Shown: positions 27,362 through 36,556 of the stretch, in pieces
Layout: the number at the start of each line of letters is the position of its first letter
Position numbering within the stretch: the first letter of the stretch is position 1
Assembly (NCBI GenBank): GCA_023386315.1
Contig: JAEWJZ010000014.1
Span: forward strand, 377,001-441,000
Source of the DNA: Bacillota bacterium
GTDB lineage: Bacteria; Bacillota; Clostridia; Lachnospirales; Lachnospiraceae
Length of the DNA: 64,000 bases
Reading direction: 5' to 3'
The notes under the pieces: generated by a model
What the model was told of the DNA's origin: nothing
The model's input: only the letters and a program-made list of their open reading frames with translations
The model's database searches: none
Translations under genes and position numbers: made by a program

Positions 27362-27379
27362 CGTATTTTCTCCATTAAC

Positions 27380-28318
27380 TTATTTGCTTATAATTCTTGT
27401 TCCGGCTTTCCCGCTTAAAGCTTTTGCCGCCTTTTCCAGAGAGCAGATAATGGATACGCCCTCTTTTTTCTGCTCTATAAATTTCATGGCAGCCTTTACC
27501 TTGGGAAGCATGCTTCCTGCAGCAAAATGCCCCTCCTTAATGTACTGTTCTGCCTGGGCCAGTGTAATCTGGGAAAGATCCTGCTGATTTGGTTTACCAA
27601 AGTAAATGGAAACCTTATCTACAGCTGTCAGTATGACAAATGCATCTGCGTCCACCAGTTCTGCCAGCTTTTCAGCTGCCAGATCCTTATCAACTACTGC
27701 ATCAACGCCATGATAAGAGCCATCCGGCTCCTTAACTACGGGAATTCCGCCTCCCCCTCCTGCAATAACCACATGGTGGGAATTGATCAGCGTATTTAAG
27801 GAAATTCTTTCATAGATACTTACCGGCTGGGGGGAAGCAACTACCCGGCGGTATCCCCGTCCGGAATCCTCCGCATACTTCTGACCTGTTTCCTCCATCA
27901 GGCGTCCGGCTTCTGCTTCATCATAATATCTTCCAATCGGTTTCGTGGGATTTTGAAAAGCCGGATCCTTTTCATCCACGATTACCTGTGTCAGCATGGT
28001 AATTACAACCGTATCCTGAATTTGCTTCTTAACCAGCTCCTGATCAATTGCCTGCTGGAGATGATAACCGATATACCCCTGACTCATTGCCGTACATTCA
28101 GGAAGATGCATTTCGGGGACGATTAATGCCTCATGACCTTTCTCAAAAGCAAGGTTGATCATTCCTACCTGGGGACCATTTCCATGGCATACAACCACCT
28201 CATATCCTGCCTTCACTATATCCACAACAGCTTCTGCGGTAATTCTTACCCGTTCCAGCTGTTCTTCTGATGTATTGCCCAGAGCATTTCCGCCCAGCGC
28301 GATTACAATTCTTTTCAC
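27380..28318 (-). CDS. arcC: Carbamate kinase
   Basis: A 312-residue cytosolic enzyme that makes ATP from carbamoyl phosphate and ADP, the energy-yielding step of the arginine deiminase pathway. The start A-L-G-G-N-A-L and V-V-C-H-G-N-G-P-Q-V-G are kinase-fold signatures, and the G-G-G-G-I-P-V motif matches the family. I use the GTG at 28318, about 9 bases after AGAAAGG, which gives the standard length; an upstream TTG would add seven residues. It is the last gene of the operon, 14 bases after argF, and is followed by a terminator. Confidence 0.96.
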   Translation of the reverse strand: MKRIVIALGGNALGNTSEEQLERVRITAEAVVDIVKAGYEVVVCHGNGPQVGMINLAFEKGHEALIVPEMHLPECTAMSQGYIGYHLQQAIDQELVKKQIQDTVVITMLTQVIVDEKDPAFQNPTKPIGRYYDEAEAGRLMEETGQKYAEDSGRGYRRVVASPQPVSIYERISLNTLINSHHVVIAGGGGGIPVVKEPDGSYHGVDAVVDKDLAAEKLAELVDADAFVILTAVDKVSIYFGKPNQQDLSQITLAQAEQYIKEGHFAAGSMLPKVKAAMKFIEQKKEGVSIICSLEKAAKALSGKAGTRIISK

Positions 28319-28332
28319 CCTGACCAACCTTT

Positions 28333-29325
28333 CTAGCAAAGCGTTGCATACATCACAGCTTTAATGGTATGCATACGATTTTCAGCCTCATCAAATACCT
28401 TGGAATATTTTGCTTCAAATACTTTATCTGTCGCTTCCATCTCAGCCAGTCCGAATTTCTGATAGATATCCTCACCAATGGTTGTTTTTCTGTCATGGAA
28501 GGATGGGAGGCAATGCATAAAGATGGCCTGACTTCCAGCATTTTCCATGACCTTTTCATTAACCTGATACGGACTCAGCAGCTTGATACGTGTGTCCCAT
28601 ACACTATCCGGTTCTCCCATGGAAACCCATATATCTGTATATACCACATCAGCCCCCGTTGTTCCTTCCTTTACATCATCCGTTAATGTTATTGAGCAAT
28701 GGTTTTCTGCAGCAATCTTTCTGCATACCTCAGTCAGCTCTTCAGCCGGCCATAAATCCTTTGGAGCACAGGCTGTAAAGTTAAGCCCCATTTTGGCACA
28801 CGCCACCATTAACGAATTTCCCATATTATTTCTGGCATCTCCCATAAAAGTAAAGTTTATTCCTTTTAAAAATCCAAAATGCTCTTCAATGGTCAGGAGG
28901 TCTGCAAGCATCTGTGTAGGATGAAACTCATCCGTTAACCCGTTCCAGACAGGAACGCCCGCATACTGAGCAAGCTTGGTAACCAGTTCCTGGCTGTAGC
29001 CCCGGTATTCAATTCCATCATACATTCTTCCAAGGACTCTGGCTGTATCTTCAATGCTTTCTTTTTTTCCCATCTGTGAACTGCCCGGGTCAAGATATGT
29101 AACTCCCATTCCCAGATCATTGCCTGCCACCTCAAAGGAACAACGGGTTCTTGTAGAAGTTTTTTCAAATAAAAGAACAATATTTTTTCCCATAAGATAT
29201 TTATGAGGAGTATTGCTTCTCTTTAAGTCCTTAAAATTCTTAGCCAGATCTATCAGGTAACGGATTTCCTCCGGTGTAAAATCCAGTAATTTTAAATAGC
29301 TTCTTCCTCGTAAATTAACTGCCAT
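28333..29325 (-). CDS. argF: Catabolic ornithine carbamoyltransferase
   Basis: A 330-residue cytosolic enzyme that here converts citrulline and phosphate to ornithine and carbamoyl phosphate. Family motifs are [11 protein letters not shown] (carbamoyl phosphate), [11 protein letters not shown], and H-C-L-P-S-F-H-D (ornithine loop Cys). The ATG at 29325 has AAAGGAG at proper spacing. Its position between arcA and arcC makes it the catabolic enzyme, also called arcB; the sequence alone does not separate it from the anabolic one. Confidence 0.96.
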   Translation of the reverse strand: MAVNLRGRSYLKLLDFTPEEIRYLIDLAKNFKDLKRSNTPHKYLMGKNIVLLFEKTSTRTRCSFEVAGNDLGMGVTYLDPGSSQMGKKESIEDTARVLGRMYDGIEYRGYSQELVTKLAQYAGVPVWNGLTDEFHPTQMLADLLTIEEHFGFLKGINFTFMGDARNNMGNSLMVACAKMGLNFTACAPKDLWPAEELTEVCRKIAAENHCSITLTDDVKEGTTGADVVYTDIWVSMGEPDSVWDTRIKLLSPYQVNEKVMENAGSQAIFMHCLPSFHDRKTTIGEDIYQKFGLAEMEATDKVFEAKYSKVFDEAENRMHTIKAVMYATLC

Positions 29326-29344
29326 TTCTTTTTCTCCTTTTTCT

Positions 29345-30583
29345 TTAGTAATTGACCGGCTCACGGTCAAGCGGCATGCTCATGCAGCGGGGACCGCCTC
29401 TTCCCCTGGACAACTCTGCACTTGGAATTTCCAGTACATTCAGCCCCCGCTTTTTCAATAATTCATTGGTTTTTGTGTTGCGCTGATAGGTGACAATGGT
29501 TCCCGGTGAGATGCAAAGAGTATTGGAGCCGTCATTCCACTGCTCTCTTTCTGCTGCAATCATATCCTCTCCTCCGCATTTGATCAGCTCAACCTTATCA
29601 ATACCAAGGCTTTTCTCAAGAACGGTCTCAAGATCAGAATTCAGAACCTCTACCTTAATATCGCCTTTGCAGTTTCCTTTTTCAATCTTGTAAATCCGCA
29701 GAGGTCCCAGAATTCCCGGGTGAATGGTAAACTTATCATAATCAATCTGGGTAAACACCGTATCCAGATGCATAAATGCCCGGCTGTTAGGAATATTAAA
29801 TCCAAGGATTGTCTCAATAGTACTGTTCTCATTTCCGAAAATATTCTTTGCCAGCAGCTCCAGGGCATCGGGCTCCGTTCTTTGGGAAATACCAACTGCA
29901 AGAACCTTATCGTTGATGTTTAAAATATCTCCGCCTTCAATATGAAACGCATTGTAACGGTCATAATACTTATCAACCTTTCCCTTAAAATCCGGATGGT
30001 ATTTGAAAATATACTCGCCATAAATCGTCTCCCGGTTTCTGGTAACAGAATACATACGGTTCAGGCTGACTCCATTCCCGATGCATGCGAATGGATCACG
30101 GGTAAAGTAAAGATTCGGCATGGGATCAATCACCAGCTTAGAGGGGTCGCTCATAAGATCAACCAAAGAATCGCTTTTCGTATAATTAAGCTCCTTTAGT
30201 ACAATGCCTTCCATGGATTTCAGCACGAGTGCTTTGCTGTCATCCTTAAACTGCATCATATAATCGTAAATTTTCTTCTTATACAGTCCGGTGGAAATTC
30301 CAGCTTCATTGATCCATTGCTTTATGAACTCATCTCTGATTTCATCGCTTAAATCCAGTACCTCAGCCATAACATCTTCCAGATACAATACCTCTACGCC
30401 ATTGTTTCTTAATGTTTCGGCAAATGCATCATGCTCCTGCTGTGCAGCCTCTAAAAAAGGAATATCATCAAAGAGAAGCCTCTCCAGTGTATCTGGTGTC
30501 AGATTTAATAATTCCTTTCCCGGTCTGTGCAGCAATACTCTTTTTAAGCGGCCAATTTCACTTTTTACATTAATACTCTGCAT
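29345..30583 (-). CDS. arcA: Arginine deiminase
   Basis: A 412-residue cytosolic hydrolase that converts arginine to citrulline and ammonia. Active-site signatures are present: F-T-R-D-P-F, the His region M-H-L-D-T-V-F, and the nucleophilic Cys in G-G-P-R-C-M-S-M near the C-terminus. The ATG at 30583 follows AAAGGAGG and gives the usual length; upstream in-frame starts have no ribosome site. It is the first gene of arcA-argF-arcC. An ARG-box-like sequence overlaps the promoter region at 30705-30733. Confidence 0.97.
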   Translation of the reverse strand: MQSINVKSEIGRLKRVLLHRPGKELLNLTPDTLERLLFDDIPFLEAAQQEHDAFAETLRNNGVEVLYLEDVMAEVLDLSDEIRDEFIKQWINEAGISTGLYKKKIYDYMMQFKDDSKALVLKSMEGIVLKELNYTKSDSLVDLMSDPSKLVIDPMPNLYFTRDPFACIGNGVSLNRMYSVTRNRETIYGEYIFKYHPDFKGKVDKYYDRYNAFHIEGGDILNINDKVLAVGISQRTEPDALELLAKNIFGNENSTIETILGFNIPNSRAFMHLDTVFTQIDYDKFTIHPGILGPLRIYKIEKGNCKGDIKVEVLNSDLETVLEKSLGIDKVELIKCGGEDMIAAEREQWNDGSNTLCISPGTIVTYQRNTKTNELLKKRGLNVLEIPSAELSRGRGGPRCMSMPLDREPVNY

Positions 30584-30704
30584 AATTAATAACCTCCTTT
30601 TATGTTTTATCATTGGCATTTTGTAACGCTTCCGCTTCTTCGCGTTCACGTCTCCCAAAGAATAGCATCAAAAAATCGGGTTTGGAATAAACCTTTTCAT
30701 TTAT

Positions 30705-30733
30705 TTTTATGAATAATTATACATTTTAGACAA
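30705..30733 (-). promoter_or_regulatory. arcA promoter region with ARG-box-like site
   Basis: TATGAATAATTATACAT (30708-30724) resembles the ARG box and is close to a palindrome. On the minus strand it lies between a possible -35 TTGTCT (30728-30733) and a weak -10 ATAAAA (30705-30710). ArgR binding here could regulate arcA; whether it activates or represses cannot be read from the sequence. Confidence 0.5.
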
Positions 30734-30771
30734 AACCAAGCCTAAACCTTATACATTTTGCACAATTTTTC

Positions 30772-30800
30772 TTGATCTCTGCTTTCCAGTTTGCTATACT
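30772..30800 (+). promoter_or_regulatory. Promoter of the plus-strand LuxR-type gene
   Basis: TTGATC (30772-30777) and TATACT (30795-30800) with a 17-base spacer form a good promoter. It lies inside a possible upstream extension of the reading frame, so the coding start must be the later ATG at 30826. Confidence 0.7.
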
Positions 30801-30825
30801 GAAAGGAAAAAGCCCAAAGGTAATT

Positions 30826-31806
30826 ATGAATCTGTTACTTTACTTATACGACAATATACTTTTAATTTTATACTTTGGAGTGTGCCTTCTTGCCTTCTGC
30901 CGCTACTTAAGTGAGCGGTGCTGCAGCGCTGCCAGTTTGTCCGCACTCTATCTCTGTTTATCTGTCAATCAGCTTGTTGCAGCTATGGCAGAATTTCTCC
31001 CTGAATTCGGCCGGTTCTACCAGGCTGTCTATTTCACTATGCCCGTATGGAATACGGTTATATCCATATCCGCTGCTATCTGCCTCTTAAACCTGGGTTA
31101 TCAGCTAAACCACACATCAAAGCTTCCATTTCATGAATACATGATTCTGTGTATATTCATTTTTCTTCTGTTGCTGATTCCCACCTTAAAAAGCAGCAGG
31201 ACTACCTTGTTTCTTTACAGCTCTCTGTTTCCTCTTTCCTTAATTTACAGAGGCTTTTCTTTTTACGCGCTTATGAATCAGGCAGCCTGCAGTCAAAGCA
31301 AGAAGCTTTTCTCATATTTTCGCCCTGCGCTATCCCTATCCGTTCTCTTCTTTTCTCTTTCCGGCATTATAGAAAACTATATCAGGATTTTTGTTTTCCC
31401 TGTCCGCAGCGGGCGGTTTTTCTGCCGTATCTTTTCCATTGATCTTTTATTTGGTTTATCAGCCCTGGTTTATATCTGTTTTTTTCTGAAGAAAACAGCA
31501 GCTCTGCACACATGCAAAGCTGCTGTAAATTGCCGGGAACAGGTACCGGAATCTTTCGCTTCTTCAGATACCGAAACTGCCTCTTATTATTCTTTTTGTA
31601 AATCCTATTCCCTCACTCTGCGGGAACAGACCATCCTTACGGAGCTGTTAAACCACACCACCGATGAGCAGATCAGCGCCAAGCTTCTTATCTCATCCTT
31701 TACCGTACGTTCTCATGTCCATAACCTTTTAAAAAAAACAGGTTCAAAATCCCGGCAGGAATTATATGCCCTTTACGAGAGCGCAAAAAAACAGAAGTCA
31801 GGTTAA
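30826..31806 (+). CDS. Membrane LuxR-type transcriptional regulator (plus strand)
   Basis: A 326-residue protein. About the first 230 residues form seven or so hydrophobic segments. The last 65 residues are a LuxR/FixJ HTH (L-T-L-R-E-Q-T-I-L-T-E-L-L then S-S-F-T-V-R-S-H-V-H-N-L-L-K-K-T). Such proteins are thought to sense a signal in the membrane and bind DNA directly. The ATG at 30826 has AAAGG five bases before it and follows a promoter. It is divergent from arcA and converges, with a 9-base overlap, on a second gene of the same architecture, so arginine catabolism is the likely target. The ligand is unknown. Confidence 0.87.
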   Translation: MNLLLYLYDNILLILYFGVCLLAFCRYLSERCCSAASLSALYLCLSVNQLVAAMAEFLPEFGRFYQAVYFTMPVWNTVISISAAICLLNLGYQLNHTSKLPFHEYMILCIFIFLLLLIPTLKSSRTTLFLYSSLFPLSLIYRGFSFYALMNQAACSQSKKLFSYFRPALSLSVLFFSLSGIIENYIRIFVFPVRSGRFFCRIFSIDLLFGLSALVYICFFLKKTAALHTCKAAVNCREQVPESFASSDTETASYYSFCKSYSLTLREQTILTELLNHTTDEQISAKLLISSFTVRSHVHNLLKKTGSKSRQELYALYESAKKQKSG

Positions 31807-32802
31807 CGGAGTCTGCTCCCGGCTTTCATAAAACTTCTCATATCTGCCAATCAGTTCCGACCGGTTCCTGGAATCCGTTTTTTCATAGATCCCATGAGCA
31901 TGAAATTTTACGGTTCCCACAGACAGCCCCAGTTCTTCTCCCATTTCCTGATAGGTCTTGTCCTTCAACAGCAGATACAGTACATCACACTGGCGATTGC
32001 TTAATCCGTAAGCCCTGACAAAAGGGTCTTCCGGATAAGGAGTTTTTACCTCGCAGACTGCCGCAGCAGAAAGAGGAATCCCAGGCTCCATTATCTCAGC
32101 CGGTTCTCTTCTCTGTATCAGCTGCGAGAATCCGCTTTTTACTCCGATCATTGCCAGGATCACGAAAAATGTATCTTCACTTAAATTATGTTCCATAAAT
32201 ACCTTCAGATTCAACGTATTGATCACATATTGAAAGTGGAAGATAACCATGCTGTCTTCAGCAAAAATCAGCACAGAGAAGATGCCTCCTATGACAAAAA
32301 TAAACCGGTACTGCCTGATCCTTATTTTATACTCCCTGTCTTTCGCAGAAGCATACCGGATAAAATAATAAAGAACAAAGCATGCCAGATATATCTGCCG
32401 GATGGTATAAAATATCCAGTGCTGACTGACTGATCCATTTAAATCTCCCACATAGACCGTCACACAGATCAAAGGCATCATAATGATTACATGAAGAATG
32501 CCCGTCTTTTTTTCAAGTAAAGAAGCGGTAAGAAGCATATACAGGGTACTTATGGCAATTCCACAGATAACCTTAACGCTGAAATAAGTCAGTACATTAT
32601 AGGCACCTTCAAAAAGTGGCAGTTTAAGCAAAAATTCTGACATGAAAATAATCATGGAATTCAGGCAATAAAAGAACATAAGCATGCCGGTCTCAAATTC
32701 CCTGACATGCTTTGTTTTACAGTATGCAGTTACATTAATCGTACAGGAACAGGCAAATATTATAATTAATACGATGTCGAAGATAAAAATTGTTGTACTC
32801 AT
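31798..32802 (-). CDS. Membrane LuxR-type transcriptional regulator (minus strand)
   Basis: A 334-residue protein with about seven hydrophobic segments in the first 240 residues and a C-terminal LuxR HTH (L-S-N-R-Q-C-D-V-L-Y-L-L-L-K-D, then L-G-L-S-V-G-T-V-K-F-H-A-H-G-I-Y-E-K-T). It has the same layout as the plus-strand gene it converges with, but the sequences are well diverged. It follows arcD on the same strand with a 176-base gap. Both regulators sit between arcA and arcD and probably control uptake or breakdown of arginine. The ribosome site (GTGAGGT) is weak. Confidence 0.87.
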   Translation of the reverse strand: MSTTIFIFDIVLIIIFACSCTINVTAYCKTKHVREFETGMLMFFYCLNSMIIFMSEFLLKLPLFEGAYNVLTYFSVKVICGIAISTLYMLLTASLLEKKTGILHVIIMMPLICVTVYVGDLNGSVSQHWIFYTIRQIYLACFVLYYFIRYASAKDREYKIRIRQYRFIFVIGGIFSVLIFAEDSMVIFHFQYVINTLNLKVFMEHNLSEDTFFVILAMIGVKSGFSQLIQRREPAEIMEPGIPLSAAAVCEVKTPYPEDPFVRAYGLSNRQCDVLYLLLKDKTYQEMGEELGLSVGTVKFHAHGIYEKTDSRNRSELIGRYEKFYESREQTPLT

Positions 32803-32978
32803 TTGGACCTCACATTATCCATTCTGCTTCTCCTCTGAAACACCTTGCTTCACTGCCGTTTCCAATCGTTCTCCTTATGTCGAATCATATCATTAAAAGT
32901 AAATTTTTGTCAATTTTGCCGCCTGAATTTTATGTAAGCAAGTCCGCACTGGGCCATGTAATGATCCGAAATTCATGA

Positions 32979-34400
32979 TCAGACAGCAATTCCACCAGTT
33001 ACCAGCATGTAAACAGATATCGCCGCACCCATAAGAATGAACATAATTACGATTCGTTCTTTTGTGGAAAAGACCTTTTTCACTCCATTTTCTTTTCCTG
33101 CTTTAACATAGAGTAGAATGCCAATAATATAAACCAGCATACATAGTAGAAAATACCCTATTCCGGATGCCCATATTGCCCATGCATAAAAAACAGTTCC
33201 AAGAAGTCCTATTGCCAGCTGTCCGGCTTCTCCTTTTTTACCTCTGTTTTCATAAGAAAGCTTCACCTGATATACACATACCAGAATCCATGTTACAAAA
33301 ATTGCAGCAGTACAGAGTGAATATGCAAAATGATAGGCCTTATCCGTAAACAGCAAAGTGAAGATGAAAATCTGTGAAAGAGCCGTCATAAAAACCAGAG
33401 AGAAGGTTGGAACATTCTTGTCATTGACTTCTCCGAATTTTTTCGGAAGAAGATTCTGCTGAGCCATCAGCAATGTAGTTTCAACCGGAAGCATGGTCCA
33501 CGACAACCAGCATCCTGCAACAGATATAATCATTGCGATATTAATAAAAGCTGCTCCCCACGGACCAACAATATAAGAAAGAAGATATGCCATAGTGGGC
33601 TGCTTCAATTCACATATCTCGGCACGGCTCATCAGCCCATACGGTAACAGAGATAAAAGGAGATACACGCACAAAAGCCCTGCCAGTCCCAACACAGTGG
33701 CCTTTCCCGCAGTTGCCTTTGTTACGGCTCGATCTGACATCATAGCCGCTCCCTCGATTCCTACAAATACCCACATAAGCACCATCATGCTGGAATTTAC
33801 CTGAGATACCATATCCTTTAAAGAAAAGTTCCCTGACAAGGTTCCCCAAAAGTCTGCGGCAAATATATCCGCCTTAAATGAAATGATTGCCGCAACGGCA
33901 AAAAGTAAAAGAGGGACCAGCTTACAAACGGTAATTATGGTATTTAAAAATGCAGCGCTTTCAATCCCTCTGTTTACAACCAGACACATGATCCAGAGAA
34001 TCACACTTGCAATAATAATGGAAAGAAGATTACTTCCATCACCAAGCGCAGGGATAAAATAGCTGAGTGCGCTCATCATAATGGTGGCGAAAGCAATATT
34101 TCCCAACCATGCGGATAACCAGTAGCCCCAGCCGCTGATAAATCCCCCAAAAGGACCAAAGGTTTCTGTTGCATAGCTGAAAATCCCGCTTAATTCAGGC
34201 CTTTTATTAATGATATTGGTAAGTGACAGGCACAGCATGAGAACTCCTGCTCCTGTAATGATCCACGCTGCAATGGCAGCCCCCGGGCTTGTCCCCTGTG
34301 CCATATCTGATGCTATCCCAAAAATTCCGCTTCCAATGGAAGAGCTGATTACCAATGCAGTCAGGGCCATCAACCCCAGTTTCCTATTCTCTTTTTCCAT
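32979..34400 (-). CDS. arcD: Arginine/ornithine antiporter (APC family)
   Basis: A 473-residue membrane protein with about 12-13 helices. The N-terminal G-L-M-A-L-T-A-L-V-I-S-S-S-I-G-S-G-I-F is the substrate-binding unwound helix of basic amino-acid antiporters (ArcD/LysP/YdgI group). It exchanges external arginine for ornithine made by the deiminase pathway, needing no energy. It has its own transcription unit, on the same strand as arcA-argF-arcC but separated by the two LuxR genes. Its ribosome site is AGGAGG. Substrate is assigned by family and context; lysine or agmatine exchange is less likely. Confidence 0.88.
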   Translation of the reverse strand: MEKENRKLGLMALTALVISSSIGSGIFGIASDMAQGTSPGAAIAAWIITGAGVLMLCLSLTNIINKRPELSGIFSYATETFGPFGGFISGWGYWLSAWLGNIAFATIMMSALSYFIPALGDGSNLLSIIIASVILWIMCLVVNRGIESAAFLNTIITVCKLVPLLLFAVAAIISFKADIFAADFWGTLSGNFSLKDMVSQVNSSMMVLMWVFVGIEGAAMMSDRAVTKATAGKATVLGLAGLLCVYLLLSLLPYGLMSRAEICELKQPTMAYLLSYIVGPWGAAFINIAMIISVAGCWLSWTMLPVETTLLMAQQNLLPKKFGEVNDKNVPTFSLVFMTALSQIFIFTLLFTDKAYHFAYSLCTAAIFVTWILVCVYQVKLSYENRGKKGEAGQLAIGLLGTVFYAWAIWASGIGYFLLCMLVYIIGILLYVKAGKENGVKKVFSTKERIVIMFILMGAAISVYMLVTGGIAV

Positions 34401-34511
34401 AAAAACCTCCTATGTATTGATTCTTTTATAGTAAGGAATTTCAGGAAAAGATGTCTGCCACATTCAGACTGTTTACTTGTAATTTTGTACTGTATTTTTG
34501 CAGATGAATCC

Positions 34512-34524
34512 GCTTATAATTCAT
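34512..34524 (-). promoter_or_regulatory. Possible ARG-box half-site upstream of arcD
   Basis: CATGAATTATAAG on the minus strand resembles half of the ARG box, about 110 bases before the arcD start. It is weaker than the sites near arcA and the double AraC gene. I see no convincing -35/-10 pair in 34401-34621, which otherwise holds no gene. Confidence 0.3.
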
Positions 34525-34621
34525 GATTATCTGATTTAAATTACTTTAGTCGTCCATATCAAATAACAACAAATACTGGTTTTTTCTTCCCTTCAGAATA
34601 TTTTGCCAGAGGTTTCAGGCT

Positions 34622-34667
34622 AAAAAAAAAGCAGCTTTCCTTTTTAAAGAAAGCTGCTTTTTTATAG
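34622..34667 (-). terminator. Terminator after the repeat-protein gene
   Basis: The 9-base core GCAGCTTTC / GAAAGCTGC (34631-34639, 34649-34657) is flanked by A and T runs that extend the stem. On the minus strand it ends the gene at 34669; the symmetric A/T runs could let it act on both strands. Confidence 0.88.
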
Positions 34668-34668
34668 C

Positions 34669-35427
34669 CTATCTGCACCGTCCGGAATTACATCTTCTGC
34701 GGTGCATTTCATTTAGAAGCAATACAGACACAATATCACCCAGCCAGCCATTCCCCTGAGATGGTCCGGGATTGGCCCCCCAATAAGGCGGCTTTGGTCC
34801 GGGACCAGGTCCCCAGTACGGCGGTTTCGGTCCGGGACCGGGTCCCCAGTACGGCGGTTTTGATCCGGGCGGCCCCCAGTATGGAGGTCTTGGTCCGGGG
34901 CCGGGTCCCCAATACGGCGGCTTTGACCCGGGCGGTGGGCCCCAGCCGGGCGGTTTTGGTCCGGGCGGGCCCCAGCCCGAAGGTCCCCATGTAGAGTAGC
35001 GGTCATTGAGTTCTGCCTTTTCTACCTCTTCATTTTCCCAGTCCATCGGCTCTTGCTGCGTCTGCGCGGCCGCTTTTGTACTGTCATTGTTCCCCATCAG
35101 AAATTCGTCAGTAATGGTCCCCTCCTCGCGAATCTTTGCGCAAATAGAATCACAAACCTGATGAATGAGCAGACGGTCGGGAAACTCATCGTACATTGGA
35201 CTGTCTTTATAATCCAGATGATCACATGCGGAAACGACGTATTCCTGCAGACGTTTCATATGTCCCGGGTACATTCCCTGTAAATATTCCAGATCCTTTG
35301 CAATGATATCTTTCGGCTCCAGAGAACTTTCCCTGATGCTCCTGTCACCATAAAGCATATATGGAGGCAGGCTCTCATTATCCTTTCCATAAGTATAGTC
35401 CGGGTTGCCTGGCACGGTTTTTATCAC
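34669..35427 (-). CDS. Pro/Gly/Trp-repeat protein, possible spore-surface protein
   Basis: A 252-residue protein I cannot name. Residues 1-115 are a globular, mostly helical domain with Cys residues (V-S-A-C-D-H-L-D-Y, Q-V-C-D-S-I). Residues about 145-225 are tandem units of the type G-P-G-P-K-P-P-Y-W-G, rich in Pro, Gly, Tyr and Trp. The C-terminus ends in a basic, Cys-containing tail (R-R-R-C-N-S-G-R-C-R). Low-complexity Tyr/Cys-rich proteins of this kind occur in clostridial spore coats, where they can be cross-linked; that role is inferred. It is a single-gene unit with its own terminator. Confidence 0.75.
   Translation of the reverse strand: MIKTVPGNPDYTYGKDNESLPPYMLYGDRSIRESSLEPKDIIAKDLEYLQGMYPGHMKRLQEYVVSACDHLDYKDSPMYDEFPDRLLIHQVCDSICAKIREEGTITDEFLMGNNDSTKAAAQTQQEPMDWENEEVEKAELNDRYSTWGPSGWGPPGPKPPGWGPPPGSKPPYWGPGPGPRPPYWGPPGSKPPYWGPGPGPKPPYWGPGPGPKPPYWGANPGPSQGNGWLGDIVSVLLLNEMHRRRCNSGRCR
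34776..34990. repeat. Tandem repeats coding for P-P-Y-W-G units
   Basis: Imperfect 30-base units and variants, about six to eight copies, encode the P-P-Y-W-G blocks of the repeat protein. The tract is much more GC-rich than its surroundings and is open in several reading frames on both strands, which creates spurious long reading frames. Confidence 0.85.
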
Positions 35428-35493
35428 TCCCTGCTTTTAGCTTATACAACACCATTCTATGCTAAGGAAATTGAAAAAGTTCGGATATTATCG

Positions 35494-36414
35494 TTAAAAA
35501 AGACGTTCCGGATAAATTCTTTTTGAGACCAGCTCTCTGATGGCTGCAGAAACAGCTGGTTTATCTTCCTTATAAGTTACCCCAAACCACTTATCTCTTG
35601 TTTCCAGCACATGGACTCTGGCTTTATCCTGGTTAATCAGCCTGTCAATGATCTTGGGAAGCAGATATTCAGACTTTATATCCCCTTCCTTCAGGTTCTC
35701 TAAAAAGGCCGGAAATCCACGTTCCAGCTCCGCCAGGAATGCAGGTGACAGCCCCCACATATTCATGGATACATTCTGTTCTAACGGCACTTTCACCGTA
35801 TTACCTGCTTCATCCTTTCCGCAGGCTTCACCGTTTTCCATAACGAGCTCATAGGTTTCCGTAACTTTCTGTAAGACACCATCAGTTCCTACCTGACATA
35901 CCCCTCTGGTCACCCCCCCATTCTCACTTAAGGTGTTGCCCAGAATAAATCCGCTCATACAAAGATCAAAGGGGGTTGCATCCGTATCCATCTGGTTAAC
36001 CAGATAATCATGTAACTTTACAAACCCCTCTTTGCCGTAATAATCATCTGCATTGATCACTGCAAACGGCTCCCGTATCACATCTTTGGCACAGAGAATT
36101 GCCTGCCCTGTTCCCCAGGGTTTGGTTCTTCCTTCCGGCTTATGAAAGCCCTCAGGCAGATCATCAAGCTCCTGAAAAGCATATTCCACAGGTGCAATCT
36201 TTTCAATCCGGTTGCCGATGATCTCTTTAAAGTCCAGTTCCAGATCCTTACGAATAATAAACACAATTTTGTTAAAACCGGCATTTAGGGCATCATAAAT
36301 GGAATAGTCCATTATGATCTCTCCGCTGGGCCCAACCGGCTCCAGCTGTTTAATCCCGCCGCCAAACCGGCTCCCGATGCCGGCTGCCATAATGACTAAT
36401 GATGTTTCTTTCAT
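35494..36414 (-). CDS. NTP-transferase family nucleotidyltransferase (paralogue 2)
   Basis: A 306-residue cytosolic nucleotidyltransferase. The N-terminal loop V-I-M-A-A-G-I-G-S-R-F-G-G-G-I-K-Q has one Gly more than in the paralogue at 20147-21076. The metal motif is I-N-A-D-D-Y-Y, and the C-terminal D-K-W-F-G-V-T-Y-K-E-D-K matches the paralogue's D-R-W-Y-G-V-T-Y-Q-E-D-K. It would activate a sugar or alcohol phosphate with a nucleotide for surface polymers. It is a single-gene unit next to the ATP synthase operon; no terminator is obvious in 35428-35493. The substrate is unknown. Confidence 0.9.
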   Translation of the reverse strand: MKETSLVIMAAGIGSRFGGGIKQLEPVGPSGEIIMDYSIYDALNAGFNKIVFIIRKDLELDFKEIIGNRIEKIAPVEYAFQELDDLPEGFHKPEGRTKPWGTGQAILCAKDVIREPFAVINADDYYGKEGFVKLHDYLVNQMDTDATPFDLCMSGFILGNTLSENGGVTRGVCQVGTDGVLQKVTETYELVMENGEACGKDEAGNTVKVPLEQNVSMNMWGLSPAFLAELERGFPAFLENLKEGDIKSEYLLPKIIDRLINQDKARVHVLETRDKWFGVTYKEDKPAVSAAIRELVSKRIYPERLF

Positions 36415-36508
36415 AATACATTCTCCCTGTTTGATTTATCTGTTCCTTAGTATAACATAGTTTGAGCAGATAATCCACAATCCGGGATTTTTCCGGTATA
36501 TCTATCCA

Positions 36509-36556
36509 CAAAAAAAGGGACTTAAACCACATGAAACGGTTCAAATCCCTTTTTGT
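36509..36556 (-). terminator. Rho-independent terminator of the atp operon
   Basis: A 14-base stem, AAGGGACTTAAACC with GGTTCAAATCCCTT (a few mismatches and G-U pairs), starts just after the atpC stop. On the minus strand it is followed by a run of seven U. Confidence 0.85.

Noticed and set aside
30772..30825. Longer N-terminus for the plus-strand LuxR protein
   Set aside because: The -35 and -10 boxes of its promoter lie in this segment, so it cannot be translated from that transcript.
34776..34990. CRISPR-like array
   Set aside because: The repeats are short, abut one another without unique spacers and are in a coding frame.
34713..35006. Several long reading frames on both strands across the repeat tract
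   Set aside because: They arise from the GC-rich tandem repeats; only the frame at 34669-35427 has a globular N-terminal domain and continues outside the repeats.
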